Source: Peptococcaceae bacterium (GTDB lineage Bacteria > Bacillota > DSM-521 > Neomoorellales > Neomoorellaceae). Taken from it: 64,000 nt of DNA. The position numbers were made by a program, and so were the translations under genes. Location of the stretch: the NCBI GenBank assembly GCA_003509545.1, contig DOLC01000002.1, positions 1 to 64,000 on the forward strand, in the 5' to 3' direction. Shown here in pieces: positions 52,363 to 62,918 of the stretch (the stretch's first letter is position 1; every line of letters starts with the position of its first letter). The notes below the pieces were generated by a model. The model worked only from the letters and a program-made list of their open reading frames with translations, did no database searches and was not told the DNA's origin.

Positions 52363-53706
52363 CTACCCCGGTGGAAACTTTACCTTAATTTTACCCTTCT
52401 TGCCTCCGGCCAGATCGCCCAAATGCTGCATCAGCCTGCGAGCCTCCTCGAACTGCCGCAACAACCGGTTGACATCCTGCACCTTGGTCCCGCTGCCCGC
52501 AGCTATACGCCTCTTGCGGCTGGCATTGATAATTCCGGGGTTTCGGCGCTCCTCCGGCGTCATCGACTGGATGATGGCCTCTATATGCACCAGCTCCTTG
52601 GGATCCACCTGGACACCCTTGAGCTGCTTCCAAGGACCCACACCGGGCAGGAGGCCCAGTATCTCCTCCAGCGGCCCCACCTTTTGTACCTGTTTGAGCT
52701 GGCGCAAGAAATCCTCCAGGGTAAAATCTTGCTGGCGCAACTTCCGCTGCAGCTCCAGGGCCTCTTCCCGGTCGATGGCAGCCTGGGCCTTTTCGATAAT
52801 GGTCTGGACATCGCCCATGCCCAGAATCCTGGAAGCTATCCGGTCGGGGTGGAAGGCCTCCAAGGCCTCGGGCCTCTCCCCTACCCCGATGAATTTGATC
52901 GGGCACCCGGTCACAGCCCGGACGGACAGCGCCGCACCGCCGCGGGTATCCCCGTCCAGCTTGGTCAGTATAACCCCCGTAAGCCCCAGCTCCCGGTGGA
53001 AGGCCTCCGCCACCCGCACCGCGTCCTGCCCCGTCATGGCATCCAGCACCAACAGGATCTCGTGGGGCCGGGCGGCTTCCTTCATGGCTCCCAGTTCGGA
53101 CATCATCTCCTCGTTGATATGCAGGCGGCCTGCCGTATCAACAATGACGGGGTCGTGGCCCAAACGGCGGGCCTCGTCCAGGGCCAAACGTACTATACCG
53201 ACGGGGTTCTCTTCCTTCTCCGGGCTAAAGACGGGCAGCTTCAACTGCTCCCCCAGCACCTGAAGCTGCCGGACGGCCGCCGGCCGGTAAACATCTGCCG
53301 CCACCAAGAGGGGTCGCCGGCCTTGCTTCTGGCAATACAAGGCCACCTTCGCCGCCGTGGTGGTCTTACCCGCTCCCTGCAGCCCCACCAGCATTATCAC
53401 CGTAGGGGGCTGACCCGTCCATTTGATCTTGTTTTCTCCGCCGCCCATCAGGGCGGTCAATTCCTCATAAACGATTTTAACTACCTGCTGACCAGGGGTA
53501 AGGCTTTGCTGCACCTCCAGGCCGACGGCCCTCTCCTTCACCCGGCCGAGAAAATCCTTTACCACCTTGAAATTGACATCAGCCTCCAGGAGGGCAAGCC
53601 TTATTTCCCGCAGGGCCTCATTCACATCGGCCTCGGTGAGTTTCCCTTTTCCCTTAAGTTTCCTTAAGGTATTCTGCAGTTTCTCCGCCAACGAACTAAA
53701 CAGCAC
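52363..53706 (-). CDS. ffh: signal recognition particle protein Ffh
   Basis: 447 residues. The N domain begins [15 protein letters not shown], the G domain has [20 protein letters not shown] and TKLDG, and the methionine-rich M domain occupies the C-terminal third. It binds 4.5S RNA and signal peptides and docks with FtsY. The GTG at 53706 follows AAGGGGGT. It overlaps the end of ylxM by 11 bases. Confidence 0.97.
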   Translation of the reverse strand: MLFSSLAEKLQNTLRKLKGKGKLTEADVNEALREIRLALLEADVNFKVVKDFLGRVKERAVGLEVQQSLTPGQQVVKIVYEELTALMGGGENKIKWTGQPPTVIMLVGLQGAGKTTTAAKVALYCQKQGRRPLLVAADVYRPAAVRQLQVLGEQLKLPVFSPEKEENPVGIVRLALDEARRLGHDPVIVDTAGRLHINEEMMSELGAMKEAARPHEILLVLDAMTGQDAVRVAEAFHRELGLTGVILTKLDGDTRGGAALSVRAVTGCPIKFIGVGERPEALEAFHPDRIASRILGMGDVQTIIEKAQAAIDREEALELQRKLRQQDFTLEDFLRQLKQVQKVGPLEEILGLLPGVGPWKQLKGVQVDPKELVHIEAIIQSMTPEERRNPGIINASRKRRIAAGSGTKVQDVNRLLRQFEEARRLMQHLGDLAGGKKGKIKVKFPPG

Positions 53707-54094
53707 TCCGACGACCCCCTTGCCCTCTGCCGTCACCCGGCGGCCCCTCTAAGAGTTGTTCGAGTTGTTGAAGGGCTTTTTCGAACTCCTGCCAGCTTCC
53801 GCTCTCCTTGAAGGTCGACAAGCGACGGGCCACTTCTTCCAACTGCTCCCTTTCCCTGAGATACCGCTCCAGATACCCCAGCCGGGCTTCGTACTCCTCC
53901 AGGGCCCTTTCCGCCCGCTGCAGCCCGTCATACACAGCTTGACGGCTGACCTGACACAGGGCAGCAATCTCACCCAAGGAGAGATCATGATGGTAATGCA
54001 GCTCCAGCCACTGGCGCTGCTTGGGTGTCAGCAGGGGGCCGTAAAAATCGTACAACCGGCCAATGCGCGTCATGCGGTCTAAAAGGTTGGCCAT
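53696..54094 (-). CDS. ylxM: YlxM/UPF0122 family DNA-binding protein
   Basis: 132 residues. An N-terminal helix-turn-helix (LTPKQRQWLELHYHHDLSLG followed by EIAALCQVSRQAVYDGLQ) resembles sigma-factor region 4. The second half is a coiled coil rich in Glu and Leu. It usually precedes ffh and may modulate signal recognition particle function. Here it overlaps ffh and reads in the same direction. Confidence 0.93.
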   Translation of the reverse strand: MANLLDRMTRIGRLYDFYGPLLTPKQRQWLELHYHHDLSLGEIAALCQVSRQAVYDGLQRAERALEEYEARLGYLERYLREREQLEEVARRLSTFKESGSWQEFEKALQQLEQLLEGPPGDGRGQGGRRSAV

Positions 54095-54137
54095 CGGTTT
54101 AAGATTATAATCCCCCGGCCGGAACCTGTCAAGGACT

Positions 54138-55439
54138 TTACTTTGACAGCCCTTGCAAAGCCCTTATCCGCCGGTTGGCTTCTCTATATATGCGCTCCTC
54201 GTCCAGGGTCTGCAGCCTGCCTCCGGCCATGAGGACGCGGCCGTTTACGATCACGGTGTCCACGTCGCCGCCCCGGGCCGCAAATACTACATGGGCCACA
54301 AGGTCGTTCACCGGTTGCAGGTGGGGCTGCCGGATATTGAGGAGGACCACATCGGCCTTTTTACCCGCCTCCAGAGTCCCGATCTCCTCTTCCAAGCCCA
54401 GAGCCCGGGCTCCGTTAATGGTGGCCATGGCCAGGGCTTCCTCGGCCTTCAAGACAGTGGGGTCGCCGGAAATCCCCTTGGCCAGGAGGGCCGCCGTCCG
54501 CATCTCCTCCAGCAGGTCCAGATTGTTGTTGCTCGCCGCGCCATCGGTACCCACGCCTACCGTCACTCCCGCCCTCAAGAGGGCGGGTATCGGGGCCACG
54601 CCGCTGGCCAGCTTTAAGTTGCTTTCCGGGCAGTGGGCCACGGCCACCTTCTTCTCCGCCAGGATGGCGATCTCTTCTTCCGTCAGGTGCACGCAGTGGG
54701 CGGCCAGGGTGGGTAGTTCGAACAATCCCAGCCTCGCCACATGGGCCACCGGCGGGGAACCGTAGACGGAACGAATTTCCTCGACTTCCTGCCTCGTTTC
54801 CGCCAGGTGGATATGTAAACCCACCCCCAGCCGTGCGGCCACCTCGGCCACTTTTGCCAGGTAGTCCGGAGGACAGGTGTAAGGGGCATGGGGCCCGAGC
54901 ATGGTGGTGATGCGCCCGTCCCCGGCCCCGTGCCAATCCCGCACCAGACTTTCGGCCGTCCGGAGCCTTTCGTTCCCCGCACCTCCAATAGCGATAAGGC
55001 CCTGGCAAAGGCAGGCCCGCATACCGGCTTCCTCCACGGCCCGGGCCACCGCGTCCATGTGAAAATACATATCGGCAAAGGTAGTGGTCCCGGAACGGAT
55101 CATTTCAGCCAGGGCCAGCTGGGTCCCCCAGTAAATGTCGTCCCATTGGAGCCTGTCCTCCACGGGCCAGATCTTCTCTTCCAACCACTGGCGCAAGGGC
55201 AAATCATCGGCGTACCCCCGGAAAAGAGTCATGGCCGCATGGGTATGGATGTTGACCAACCCGGGCAGGGCCACTCGGCCTTCGGCCCTTATGATTTCTC
55301 CCTCCTCCCAGCCGGGAGGCAGCTCTTCCGCGGGCCCCACATAGGCCAACCGGTCGCCCGCAATGGCTATGGCTCCCTTGTCGATTACCGGTCCCCTTAC
55401 GGGCACAATAGAGCACCCTTGGACAAGGATTTTTTTCAC
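54138..55439 (-). CDS. mtaD: MtaD-type S-adenosylhomocysteine/5'-methylthioadenosine deaminase
   Basis: 433 residues of the amidohydrolase superfamily. The metal site includes NIHTHAAMTLFRGYADDLPL (HxH), HIHLAET, HCVHLTEEE and the aspartate in VGTDGAASNN. The LRQWLEEKIWPVE segment is characteristic of the SAH/MTA deaminase group. It deaminates by-products of methylation reactions and polyamine synthesis to inosyl forms. The start is GTG or ATG near 55439. It stands between ftsY and ylxM, with an R2 repeat upstream. Confidence 0.92.
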   Translation of the reverse strand: MKKILVQGCSIVPVRGPVIDKGAIAIAGDRLAYVGPAEELPPGWEEGEIIRAEGRVALPGLVNIHTHAAMTLFRGYADDLPLRQWLEEKIWPVEDRLQWDDIYWGTQLALAEMIRSGTTTFADMYFHMDAVARAVEEAGMRACLCQGLIAIGGAGNERLRTAESLVRDWHGAGDGRITTMLGPHAPYTCPPDYLAKVAEVAARLGVGLHIHLAETRQEVEEIRSVYGSPPVAHVARLGLFELPTLAAHCVHLTEEEIAILAEKKVAVAHCPESNLKLASGVAPIPALLRAGVTVGVGTDGAASNNNLDLLEEMRTAALLAKGISGDPTVLKAEEALAMATINGARALGLEEEIGTLEAGKKADVVLLNIRQPHLQPVNDLVAHVVFAARGGDVDTVIVNGRVLMAGGRLQTLDEERIYREANRRIRALQGLSK

Positions 55440-55473
55440 GGCTTGCTCCCCTTTCTTACCAGTTTACGGTACC

Positions 55474-55562
55474 CCGAAAATAACTTTTCTCCGGGCCGGC
55501 ATTGTTTTTGCTTGCATGCCGGCCCGTCCTTCTCATCCTTCTGAGGGTGCCGCGCAGGCGGC
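55474..55562 (-). repeat. R2 89-nt structured repeat, copy b
   Basis: Exactly as long as 46727-46815 and about 80 percent identical by eye. Both stems (GCCGC/GCGGC and GCCGGCAT/ATGCCGGC) are retained, whereas loops and linkers differ. It lies between ftsY and mtaD. Confidence 0.88.
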
Positions 55563-55606
55563 CTAGATCTCTACCCTAACCCACGGGCTCAGGATCGCCG
55601 CCCAGA

Positions 55607-56521
55607 TTAGCCGCCGAACAAGGCCAGGGCAAATTCCCGGGGCCGGAATTCTTCCAGGTCCTCAACGCCCTCGCCCAGGCCCACCAGCTTGACGGGGATC
55701 TTCAGCTCATGGGCGATGGCCAGCACCACCCCACCTTTGGCCGTCCCGTCCAGCTTAGTCAGCACAATACCGGTAACTTCAACGGCGTCGTGGAAGAGGC
55801 GGGCCTGGGAGAGGGCATTCTGCCCGGTAGTGGCATCCAGTACCAGCAACACCTCATGGGGCGCTCCCGCATGCTCCCTGCCGATGACCCGCCGGATTTT
55901 TTTCAGCTCTTCCATCAAGTTGGTCTTGGTCTGGAGGCGGCCCGCCGTATCCACCAACACCACGTCGGCCCTACGGCTGCGGGCTGCCTGGAGGGCGTCG
56001 AACACCACGGCCCCGGGGTCCGCTCCCGGTTGGTGGCTTATCAGCTCCGCCCCCGCCCGCCGGGCCCAAACGGCCAATTGCTCTGCCGCCGCCGCCCGGA
56101 AGGTGTCCGCCGCCGCCAGGATTACCCGGCTCCCCTTCTGCCGGAAGCGGTAGGCTAATTTCCCGGTGGTTGTAGTCTTACCGGTCCCGTTAACCCCTAC
56201 CACCAGGATCACGGTGGGAGGAGAAGGGGCCAGTTGAAGACCGGCCGCCTCATGCTCCATGAGTTTCACCACTTCTTCCTGCAGGAGGGAGCTTAGGGAC
56301 GCCGGGTCGCCAATATTTTCTTTCCTCGCCCGCTGCCGCAACCCTTCCACGAGCTCCAAGGTAGTGGCCACGCCCACGTCGGCCGTAAGCAGAATCTCTT
56401 CCAGCTCCTCAAAAAATTCTTCGTCCAGCCCCCTTTTCCCGGCAAAAAGGTTCTCCAACCGGCCGGCCAGGTTTTCCCTAGTTTTGGTCAGGCTCTGTTT
56501 CAGTTTCTTGAGCAAGTTCAA
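55607..56521 (-). CDS. ftsY: signal recognition particle receptor FtsY
   Basis: 304 residues, consisting of a short N-terminal region and the NG domain. [37 protein letters not shown] and [11 protein letters not shown] are the GTPase motifs shared with Ffh. It has no long acidic A domain, as in most Gram-positives. It recruits ribosome-Ffh complexes to the membrane. It follows smc by 20 bases. Confidence 0.97.
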   Translation of the reverse strand: MNLLKKLKQSLTKTRENLAGRLENLFAGKRGLDEEFFEELEEILLTADVGVATTLELVEGLRQRARKENIGDPASLSSLLQEEVVKLMEHEAAGLQLAPSPPTVILVVGVNGTGKTTTTGKLAYRFRQKGSRVILAAADTFRAAAAEQLAVWARRAGAELISHQPGADPGAVVFDALQAARSRRADVVLVDTAGRLQTKTNLMEELKKIRRVIGREHAGAPHEVLLVLDATTGQNALSQARLFHDAVEVTGIVLTKLDGTAKGGVVLAIAHELKIPVKLVGLGEGVEDLEEFRPREFALALFGG

Positions 56522-56541
56522 GGCGCAGCACTTACCTCCCT

Positions 56542-59500
56542 TTAAGCCGAAATCTGTTCCATACGTACGGAAACCAACCGCGATACGCCTTCCTCTTCCA
56601 TGGTTACGCCGTAAAGCACATCGGCGGCCTCCATGGTTCCCTGGCGGTGAGAAACCACGATAAATTGAGTATGCTCGGCAAAGGAACGCAAGATGCGGGC
56701 AAAGCGCACAACGTTGGCGTCATCCAGGGCGGTATCGATTTCATCGAAGATGCAAAAGGCCCGGGGCTTCACCTTAAGAAGGGCAAAGATAAAGGCCAGA
56801 GCCGTAAGGGCCTTTTCGCCCCCGGACAGCAGAGCAAGGTGTTGGGACTTCTTACCCGGCGGCCTGGCCATTATCTCCACTCCGGCCTCCAAGAGATTGT
56901 CTTCCCCGGTCACCACCAGGTCGGCCGAGCCGCCGCCGAACAGCTCGTTAAAGAGAGAGGCAAAGGCCTCCCTTACGGCCTGGAGGGTACTCCCCAACCT
57001 CTGGGCCATAAAACTATCGATTTCCTGCAAGGCCGTCCGGAGGGTGTCCCTTCCGCCTTCCAGGTCGGCCACCTCGGCGCTCAGCTCCCGGTACCGGCGG
57101 CACAGCCTCTCGTATTCTTGAATAACCCCGGGATTTACTTCCCCTAACTTCTCCATCTCCGCCTTCAGCCTGGCCTTTGTTTCTCCGGCCCTTTTCATCA
57201 GATGGGGCCGGGGCCGGGCCGCCTTAGCCTGCCAATTCGGCCCGTAAAGGGCGGTTAGTTCCCGGTAGCCGCTTTCCAGGGCCGCTTCCAGCCGCGCCAG
57301 GCCGATCTCTTCCCGCTGCAACCTGTTGCCGAGGGACCGGAGCTGCCGGGACACTTCTTCCCTTCGGGCCAGCAGCCGGTCCCGTTCCTCCTGGATCTTC
57401 CGTACGGCCGCCTCCTGCTCCCTCAGGGAGGCCTCCAGCCGGGCGCAAGAAGCGGAGAGCCCTGCAAGGCTTTTTTCCAGGTCTTTTTGCCTTTCCTCTA
57501 GGCTGCGGACCGTCCTCCCCTCCTCGTCGCGGCGGGCCCGGAGCTCCTCACCCCTGCGCTCCAGGGTCTCTAAACGCCTAGCCAGGGAGCTAAGATTGGC
57601 CTCCAACTCCCGGGCCGTTACCTTTATGGTTTCCAACCGGCTGCGGCTGCTTGCCAGCACCTGTTGCTGCTGCCGCAGGGTTTCCTCCAGTCGGGCCAAC
57701 TCCTGCTGTCGGGAATCTAACTCCCCCCTCACCGCCTGCCGCCTGGCCTCAAGGGATGCCAGGCGGTCCTCCAGGGTTTTCTCCTTCTCGGCGGCCTCTC
57801 GGGACCCCAGGACCAGCTCGTCCAGCTCCCTGCGCCTTTCTTCTATTTTCTCCTTTAAACTCCTGCATTCCTCCCCGCCGTCGCTTAATCTCTGCACGAG
57901 AAGGTGAATCTTACTCCCCACCCCCTCGATCTCCCGTTCCACCCTTACCAGGCGGCCACGGCTCTCTTCCAAGGTGGAGAGCTTTTCCTTTTCCTCCTGC
58001 CCCAAGGAGGTTAACTCCGCCTCTACTTCCTCCAGTTCCTGTTCCCAGCGCCTGGCTTCGGCCGTCTGCCACAGGATACCCCTACGTTTATGGGAGGATC
58101 CCCCGGTGATGGGCCCCCGAGGATGGATCAGATCCCCGTCCAAGGTGACCAGCCGCAAGGGGTTCCTTAAACGAGGCGCCAGGGCCAGGGCCTGTTTCAG
58201 CTCCTTCACCACAATAGTCTGCCCCAAAAGGTACTGGATGGCAGGCCGCAGATCCGGAGTATACTGGACCAGATCCGCAGCCACTCCCAACACGCCGTCC
58301 TCCTCCAGAATCCACCTAAACACCGCCGGCAGCGGGCGCCCCGTCAGCCATTCCAAAGGCAGGAAGGTCGCCCTTCCCCGCCCCGTCTCCTTCAAGAACT
58401 TGATGGCCGCCTCGGCGTCACGGGCCGTGCGCACCAGTATGTTTTGGGCGGCCGCCCCCAAGGCCATGTCCAGGGCTTTCTCCAGGCCGGCCGGCACGGT
58501 TATTTTCTCGGCCACCATCCCGACGATCGCCGCCTTGAGCCGGCCCTCCTCGGCGGCCGCCAGTACCGCCCTCACCCCTTCTCCGAGGGTTCCCCCCTCC
58601 CTGCGGGCCTGGCGCAAAACCTCCACGTGGGCGGCAGCCTTGTGACGCCGCTCTTCCGCCGCCCTTACACGTCCCCTTAAGGCCCTGAGCTCCCCTTCGC
58701 ACCAGTCCACATCGCCGGCCAGGGTTTGTTTTTCCGCCTCGAGGGCCCCGAGGCGGTCTTGCAAAGTTTTTAGCTCCTCCCGCCAGGCGGCCATTTGCTC
58801 TTCCAGCCGCCGATGGCGGCCCTCCAGCTCCTTTAGCTCCCTTTCCCTGGTGCCTAAATCGCGCTTTTCCAGACCGCGGCGCTCATCCAGCCTGGCCCTC
58901 TCGTCCCTTAAGGCCGCCATGGCCTCCTCTATCCGGACCAGTTCCCGGCGCAACCGGGCGATGCCTTCCCCTTCTCTATTCTTCTGAACGGCAAGTTCCT
59001 CTATCGTACCTTCCAGACGGGATATCTCCCCCTGTAGCTCCCCTTCTTCCCGGCCGATATCCTCCAGGCGCCGCCTAACCCTCTCCTGCTCCCCGGACAG
59101 GGCGGAATATTCCTCTTCCAAGGAGGCCGCCTCGCGGGTATATTCGTCCAATCTGGCGGTCAGGGCCGTGAGCTTCTCCGAAAGCCACTTTTGCTCTGCC
59201 CGAAACTGCTCCAACCGGGCGTTCGCTTCCCGGAGTTCGCGCTCGAGGGAATGCTTCCGGGCCACGGCTTCATCTATCTCGCAGCCCTTGCCCTCCAAGG
59301 CTGCGGTTATTCCTTCTTCTTCTCGGGCAAGGTCGGCGAGTTTTTCCTCCCAAAGTTCTTTCCGTCTGGCGCTCTCCTCCCGCCGGGCCGCCAGGCCCCG
59401 CAAGGCGGCCGCCCGTTGCATAAGTTCGACGAGTTGAAGGACCTGCTGCAGCTTAAGGTATCTCCGGGCGCGGCCAGCCTCCTCCTCCAGGGGGTCCAGC

Positions 59501-60102
59501 TGTAACCGGAGCTCCTGGAGAATATCCTTCAGGCGCACGAGGTTCTGCTCGGTTTCCGCCAGCTTTTTCAACACCTGTTCCTTGCGCCAGCGATACCGGC
59601 TGATGCCCGCCACCTCTTCTAAGAAGACACGCCTTTCTTGCGGGTGGGCAGTAAGGATTTCTTCCAGCCTCCCCTGTCCTATAATGGCGAACTTTTCCTT
59701 GCCGGCCCCTGTATCGAGAAACAGCTCTTGAATGTCCCGGAGGCGGCAGGGGGTCTTATTCAGCTTGTACTCGCTCTCTCCCGAACGCGTCAGGCGCCGT
59801 GTAACGGCAACTTCGGGAAAGTCCAGGGGCAGACCGCCGTCGCCGTTATCCAGGGTGAGGGTGACTTCGGCCAGACCCACCGGCCGGCGCTTTTCGCTGC
59901 CGGCAAAGATGACATCCTCCATATAAACTCCCCGGAGGACCCTGGCGCTCTGCTCACCCAGTACCCAAGCGATGGCGTCCACTATGTTGCTCTTCCCGCT
60001 GCCGTTGGGCCCTACAATACAAGTAATACCGGGCTCGAAATCCAGGCGGGTCCTGTCTACGAAGGTCTTAAAACCCTGCATCTCCAAGGTCTTGAGGAAC
60101 AA
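56542..60102 (-). CDS. smc: chromosome segregation protein Smc
   Basis: 1186 residues. The N-terminal head has [20 protein letters not shown] (Walker A). Two long coiled coils flank a hinge at about residues 515-670. The C-terminal head has [20 protein letters not shown] (signature) and the [15 protein letters not shown]alker B. With ScpAB it condenses and segregates the chromosome. I favour a TTG at 60102 ([13 protein letters not shown]) preceded by GGAGGTAAAGG; an ATG six codons earlier (60120) is the alternative. The length matches the family. Confidence 0.97.
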   Translation of the reverse strand: MFLKTLEMQGFKTFVDRTRLDFEPGITCIVGPNGSGKSNIVDAIAWVLGEQSARVLRGVYMEDVIFAGSEKRRPVGLAEVTLTLDNGDGGLPLDFPEVAVTRRLTRSGESEYKLNKTPCRLRDIQELFLDTGAGKEKFAIIGQGRLEEILTAHPQERRVFLEEVAGISRYRWRKEQVLKKLAETEQNLVRLKDILQELRLQLDPLEEEAGRARRYLKLQQVLQLVELMQRAAALRGLAARREESARRKELWEEKLADLAREEEGITAALEGKGCEIDEAVARKHSLERELREANARLEQFRAEQKWLSEKLTALTARLDEYTREAASLEEEYSALSGEQERVRRRLEDIGREEGELQGEISRLEGTIEELAVQKNREGEGIARLRRELVRIEEAMAALRDERARLDERRGLEKRDLGTRERELKELEGRHRRLEEQMAAWREELKTLQDRLGALEAEKQTLAGDVDWCEGELRALRGRVRAAEERRHKAAAHVEVLRQARREGGTLGEGVRAVLAAAEEGRLKAAIVGMVAEKITVPAGLEKALDMALGAAAQNILVRTARDAEAAIKFLKETGRGRATFLPLEWLTGRPLPAVFRWILEEDGVLGVAADLVQYTPDLRPAIQYLLGQTIVVKELKQALALAPRLRNPLRLVTLDGDLIHPRGPITGGSSHKRRGILWQTAEARRWEQELEEVEAELTSLGQEEKEKLSTLEESRGRLVRVEREIEGVGSKIHLLVQRLSDGGEECRSLKEKIEERRRELDELVLGSREAAEKEKTLEDRLASLEARRQAVRGELDSRQQELARLEETLRQQQQVLASSRSRLETIKVTARELEANLSSLARRLETLERRGEELRARRDEEGRTVRSLEERQKDLEKSLAGLSASCARLEASLREQEAAVRKIQEERDRLLARREEVSRQLRSLGNRLQREEIGLARLEAALESGYRELTALYGPNWQAKAARPRPHLMKRAGETKARLKAEMEKLGEVNPGVIQEYERLCRRYRELSAEVADLEGGRDTLRTALQEIDSFMAQRLGSTLQAVREAFASLFNELFGGGSADLVVTGEDNLLEAGVEIMARPPGKKSQHLALLSGGEKALTALAFIFALLKVKPRAFCIFDEIDTALDDANVVRFARILRSFAEHTQFIVVSHRQGTMEAADVLYGVTMEEEGVSRLVSVRMEQISA

Positions 60103-60120
60103 AAGTACCTTTACCTCCAT

Positions 60121-60149
60121 AAAAGAAACTGCTCCTCCTTAGAGCAGTT
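60121..60149 (-). terminator. hairpin with U-rich tail between spoVS and smc
   Basis: AACTGCTC pairs with GAGCAGTT and is followed on the minus strand by TCTTTT. It abuts the smc start, and the AAGGAGG sequence lies in its loop and inner stem. It may terminate spoVS or modulate smc. Confidence 0.7.
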
Positions 60150-60190
60150 CCCTCGTGCTGATATACCGCTGATTTTACACCTAACCGAGG

Positions 60191-60451
60191 TTACCTAGGT
60201 TCTACAATAAATCTTATGGCCGTTCGGGTCTCGCCGTCAATATTGATTTCGGTAAAGGCAGGGATCATCACCAAATCGATGCCGTTGGGGGCGATGAAAC
60301 CGCGGGCTATGGCAATAGCCTTTACGGCTTGGTTCACCGCACCGGCGCCTACCGCCTGGATCTCGGCCCTGCCGTATTGGCGGAAGACGGCTGCCAGGGC
60401 GCCTGCTACGGCCTTGGGGTTAGATTGAGCCGATACCTTTAGTACCTCCAT
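60191..60451 (-). CDS. spoVS: stage V sporulation protein S (SpoVS/Alba-like)
   Basis: 86 residues, of which the segment VSAQSNPKAVAGALAAVFRQ and the QAVGAGAVNQAVKAIAIARG block are almost invariant in SpoVS. It is a small nucleic-acid-associated protein needed for late sporulation. The ATG follows GGGAGGAGG. Its place between rnc and smc differs from B. subtilis, where rnc and smc are adjacent. Confidence 0.96.
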   Translation of the reverse strand: MEVLKVSAQSNPKAVAGALAAVFRQYGRAEIQAVGAGAVNQAVKAIAIARGFIAPNGIDLVMIPAFTEINIDGETRTAIRFIVEPR

Positions 60452-60559
60452 GGTCCTCCTCCCTTGACCGGTGTTCTGTTTTCCTCCATGCGGTCGGTTT
60501 CCTTTACTCCTGTCAGCATTTCTCTAAAAAGTTATTAAAATATTATTTCGACGCAGGAG

Positions 60560-61309
60560 TTACAAATCCTTCCTTGGGTCAAGGTAATCAGCAAGGAGGA
60601 GGGATATATCTTCTCCGGCTTGAAGTCTGGACAAGGCGGCCCGGGCAGCCTCTTGTTCCGCCTCTTTTTTGCTCCGACCCTCGCCCGTGGCCAGGAGCTT
60701 GGCGCGGTAGAACACCCCGGCTCTGAATTGTTTGGCATGGTCCGGTCCCCACTGGTCCAAAATCTTGTAACTTACGTTCGCCGTGCCCCTCTTTTGCACC
60801 CATTCTTGCAGCTTGGTTTTGAAGTCCAGCACCCTGCGGCCGTCCAATTCCTTGACCCTTTCCCCGAACAACCGCCGCACCAGTTCCTTAACCTCCGCCA
60901 GGCCGGCCGCCAGGTACAGGCTCCCTACGACCGCTTCCAGGGCGTCGGCCAAATTGGAGGGGCGGTGGCGGCCCCCGCTTTGTTCCTCGCCGTGGCCCAG
61001 CAAGAGAAATTCTCCCAGCCCCAGCCTCTCGGCCGCCTGGGCCAGGCTGGCCTCGCAAACCAGGGCGGCCCGGAGACGCGTCAGATCCCCTTCGGGCAAG
61101 GAGGGGAACTCCCGGAACAAAAATTCTGCCACGGCCAGGCCTAAGACGGCGTCGCCCAAAAATTCCAGCCGCTGGTTGTGGGCCGGTAGATTATGTTCAA
61201 AGGCATAAGTAGGATGGGTCAAGGCCAAATTTAGTAGTTCCAGGTCCCGTACCTGTAAGCCCAGCCTCTGTACAAGAAGCTCCAGTTTGCGGCATCTATC
61301 GGCATTCAT
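60560..61309 (-). CDS. rnc: ribonuclease III
   Basis: 249 residues. NQRLEFLGDAVLGLAVAEFL is the catalytic signature and DALEAVVGSLYLAAG carries the second set of acidic residues. The dsRNA-binding domain is at the C terminus (GRSKKEAEQEAARAAL). It processes rRNA and regulatory RNAs. I prefer the ATG at 61309 after GAGGTGGCGCAG. It follows fabF by 18 bases. Confidence 0.96.
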   Translation of the reverse strand: MNADRCRKLELLVQRLGLQVRDLELLNLALTHPTYAFEHNLPAHNQRLEFLGDAVLGLAVAEFLFREFPSLPEGDLTRLRAALVCEASLAQAAERLGLGEFLLLGHGEEQSGGRHRPSNLADALEAVVGSLYLAAGLAEVKELVRRLFGERVKELDGRRVLDFKTKLQEWVQKRGTANVSYKILDQWGPDHAKQFRAGVFYRAKLLATGEGRSKKEAEQEAARAALSRLQAGEDISLLLADYLDPRKDL

Positions 61310-61327
61310 CTGCGCCACCTCGAAGGT

Positions 61328-62569
61328 TTATTCCTCCATACGCTTCAATAAAACAACGGCGTTGTGGCCGCCGAAGCCAAAGGAATTGGAAAGGGCGGCC
61401 CTCACTTCCTGCTGCCGCGCCTGGTTGGGCACGTAATCCAGGTCGCAGTCCGGATCTGGATCTTCATAATTAATGGTGGGAGGAATAATACCTTCATAAA
61501 TGGTAAGGGCAGTAGCCACCAGTTCTACGGCCCCGGCCGCCCCCAGCAAATGGCCGATCATAGACTTGATAGAGCTCACGGCCAGCCTATAGGCATGGGA
61601 GCCGAATACCTTCTTGATGGCCAGGGTTTCAATACGGTCGTTGAGCTCCGTGGAAGTCCCATGGGCGTTAATGTAGTCCACGTCCTCGGGCCGCAAATCC
61701 CCGTCCGCCAGCGCCAGGGCCATGGCTCGGGCCGCCCCTTCGCCTTCCGGCTCGGGGGCCGTTATATGGTAAGCGTCGGCCGTACAACCGTAACCCGCAA
61801 CTTCGGCGTAAATCCTTGCCCCGCGCGCCCGGGCGTGTTCAAGGGTTTCAAGGATGAGGACTCCCGCCCCTTCCCCCAGAACGAAACCGTCCCTCTGGCG
61901 GTCGAAGGGGCGGCTGGCCGCCTGCGGGACCTCGTTACGGGTAGAAAGGGCCTTCATGGCGCCAAAACCCGCCAGAGCCAGAGGTGTGACGCTGGCCTCG
62001 CTCCCGCCGGTAATGACGATCTCCGCCTCTCCCCTCTGTAAGACCCGTAGGGCTTCTCCCACGGCGTTGGTCCCCGAGGCGCAAGCGGTATTTATGGTAA
62101 AATTATTCCCCCGGGCGCCCAAATGAATGGCAATCTGCCCGGCACCCATATTGGCTGTCATCATGGGCACAAAGAAGGGACTGACGCGGCCGGGACCCTT
62201 TTCCAGCAGGGTACGGCTCTGGGCTTCAAAGGTCTCCATACCGCCGATGCCGGTGGCGAAAACTACTCCCACCCGCCAGGGGTCCACCCGTTCCATATCC
62301 AACCCGGCGTCCTGCCAGGCCATCTTAGCCGCCGCCACCGCGTATTGGCTGTAGCGGTCCATACGTTTAGCCTCTTTCCGGTCCAGAAAGGGGCCGGGAT
62401 CAAACCCGCGCACTTCGGCGGCAATACGGGTGGGCATCTCGTCGGCATCGAAGCGGGTTATGGGACCGATGCCCGATACCCCCGCCTTAAGGGCCTGCCA
62501 GAAGCTGTCCTTATCGTTACCGACCGGTGAAATCACTCCCAGGCCGGTGATGACTACCCGTTTGCGCAA
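61328..62569 (-). CDS. fabF: beta-ketoacyl-ACP synthase II
   Basis: 413 residues, the standard FabF length if started at the TTG at 62569 after GAGGGAGAG. The catalytic triad is visible: cysteine in NTACASGTNAVGEAL, and histidines in NAHGTSTELND and IGHLLGAAGAVE. It elongates acyl chains on the acyl carrier protein. It is the fourth gene of the fabD-fabG-acpP-fabF series. Confidence 0.97.
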   Translation of the reverse strand: MRKRVVITGLGVISPVGNDKDSFWQALKAGVSGIGPITRFDADEMPTRIAAEVRGFDPGPFLDRKEAKRMDRYSQYAVAAAKMAWQDAGLDMERVDPWRVGVVFATGIGGMETFEAQSRTLLEKGPGRVSPFFVPMMTANMGAGQIAIHLGARGNNFTINTACASGTNAVGEALRVLQRGEAEIVITGGSEASVTPLALAGFGAMKALSTRNEVPQAASRPFDRQRDGFVLGEGAGVLILETLEHARARGARIYAEVAGYGCTADAYHITAPEPEGEGAARAMALALADGDLRPEDVDYINAHGTSTELNDRIETLAIKKVFGSHAYRLAVSSIKSMIGHLLGAAGAVELVATALTIYEGIIPPTINYEDPDPDCDLDYVPNQARQQEVRAALSNSFGFGGHNAVVLLKRMEE

Positions 62570-62601
62570 GGGCTCTCCCTCGACTTTCTTACCAAGGATT
62601 T

Positions 62602-62634
62602 GTTGCTGCAGGGGTAACTCCGCCCTGCAGCAAC
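62602..62634 (-). promoter_or_regulatory. intercistronic hairpin between acpP and fabF
   Basis: A perfect 12-bp stem (GTTGCTGCAGGG with CCCTGCAGCAAC, loop of nine) lies nine bases after the acpP stop. The following U-tract is poor, so partial termination or protection of acpP mRNA is likelier than full termination. Acyl carrier protein is normally made in large excess. Confidence 0.7.
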
Positions 62635-62642
62635 TCCGAGGC

Positions 62643-62876
62643 CTACTTGGCACGTTCCTTAATATATTCCACCGCGGCCTTTATGGTAGTTAGCTTTTCG
62701 GCATCCTCATCGGGGATCTCGATATCGAACTCCTCTTCCAGGGCCATGATGAGTTCCACAATATCCAGGGAATCCGCATTGAGATCCTCGAAGGAAGTGT
62801 CCATGTTAATCTCTTCTTCCTCCACTCCTAATTGCTCGGCTACAATACTCCTGACTTTGTTAAAAATGTTGTCCAC
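62643..62876 (-). CDS. acpP: acyl carrier protein
   Basis: 77 residues. The phosphopantetheine serine lies in [18 protein letters not shown]. It carries growing acyl chains. The start is GTG, preceded by GGAGGTGAGGTAA. It is 42 bases after fabG. Confidence 0.98.
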   Translation of the reverse strand: MDNIFNKVRSIVAEQLGVEEEEINMDTSFEDLNADSLDIVELIMALEEEFDIEIPDEDAEKLTTIKAAVEYIKERAK

Positions 62877-62918
62877 TTACCTCACCTCCTTCCCCGTCCT
62901 GCCGAGGCCTTAAGAAAT

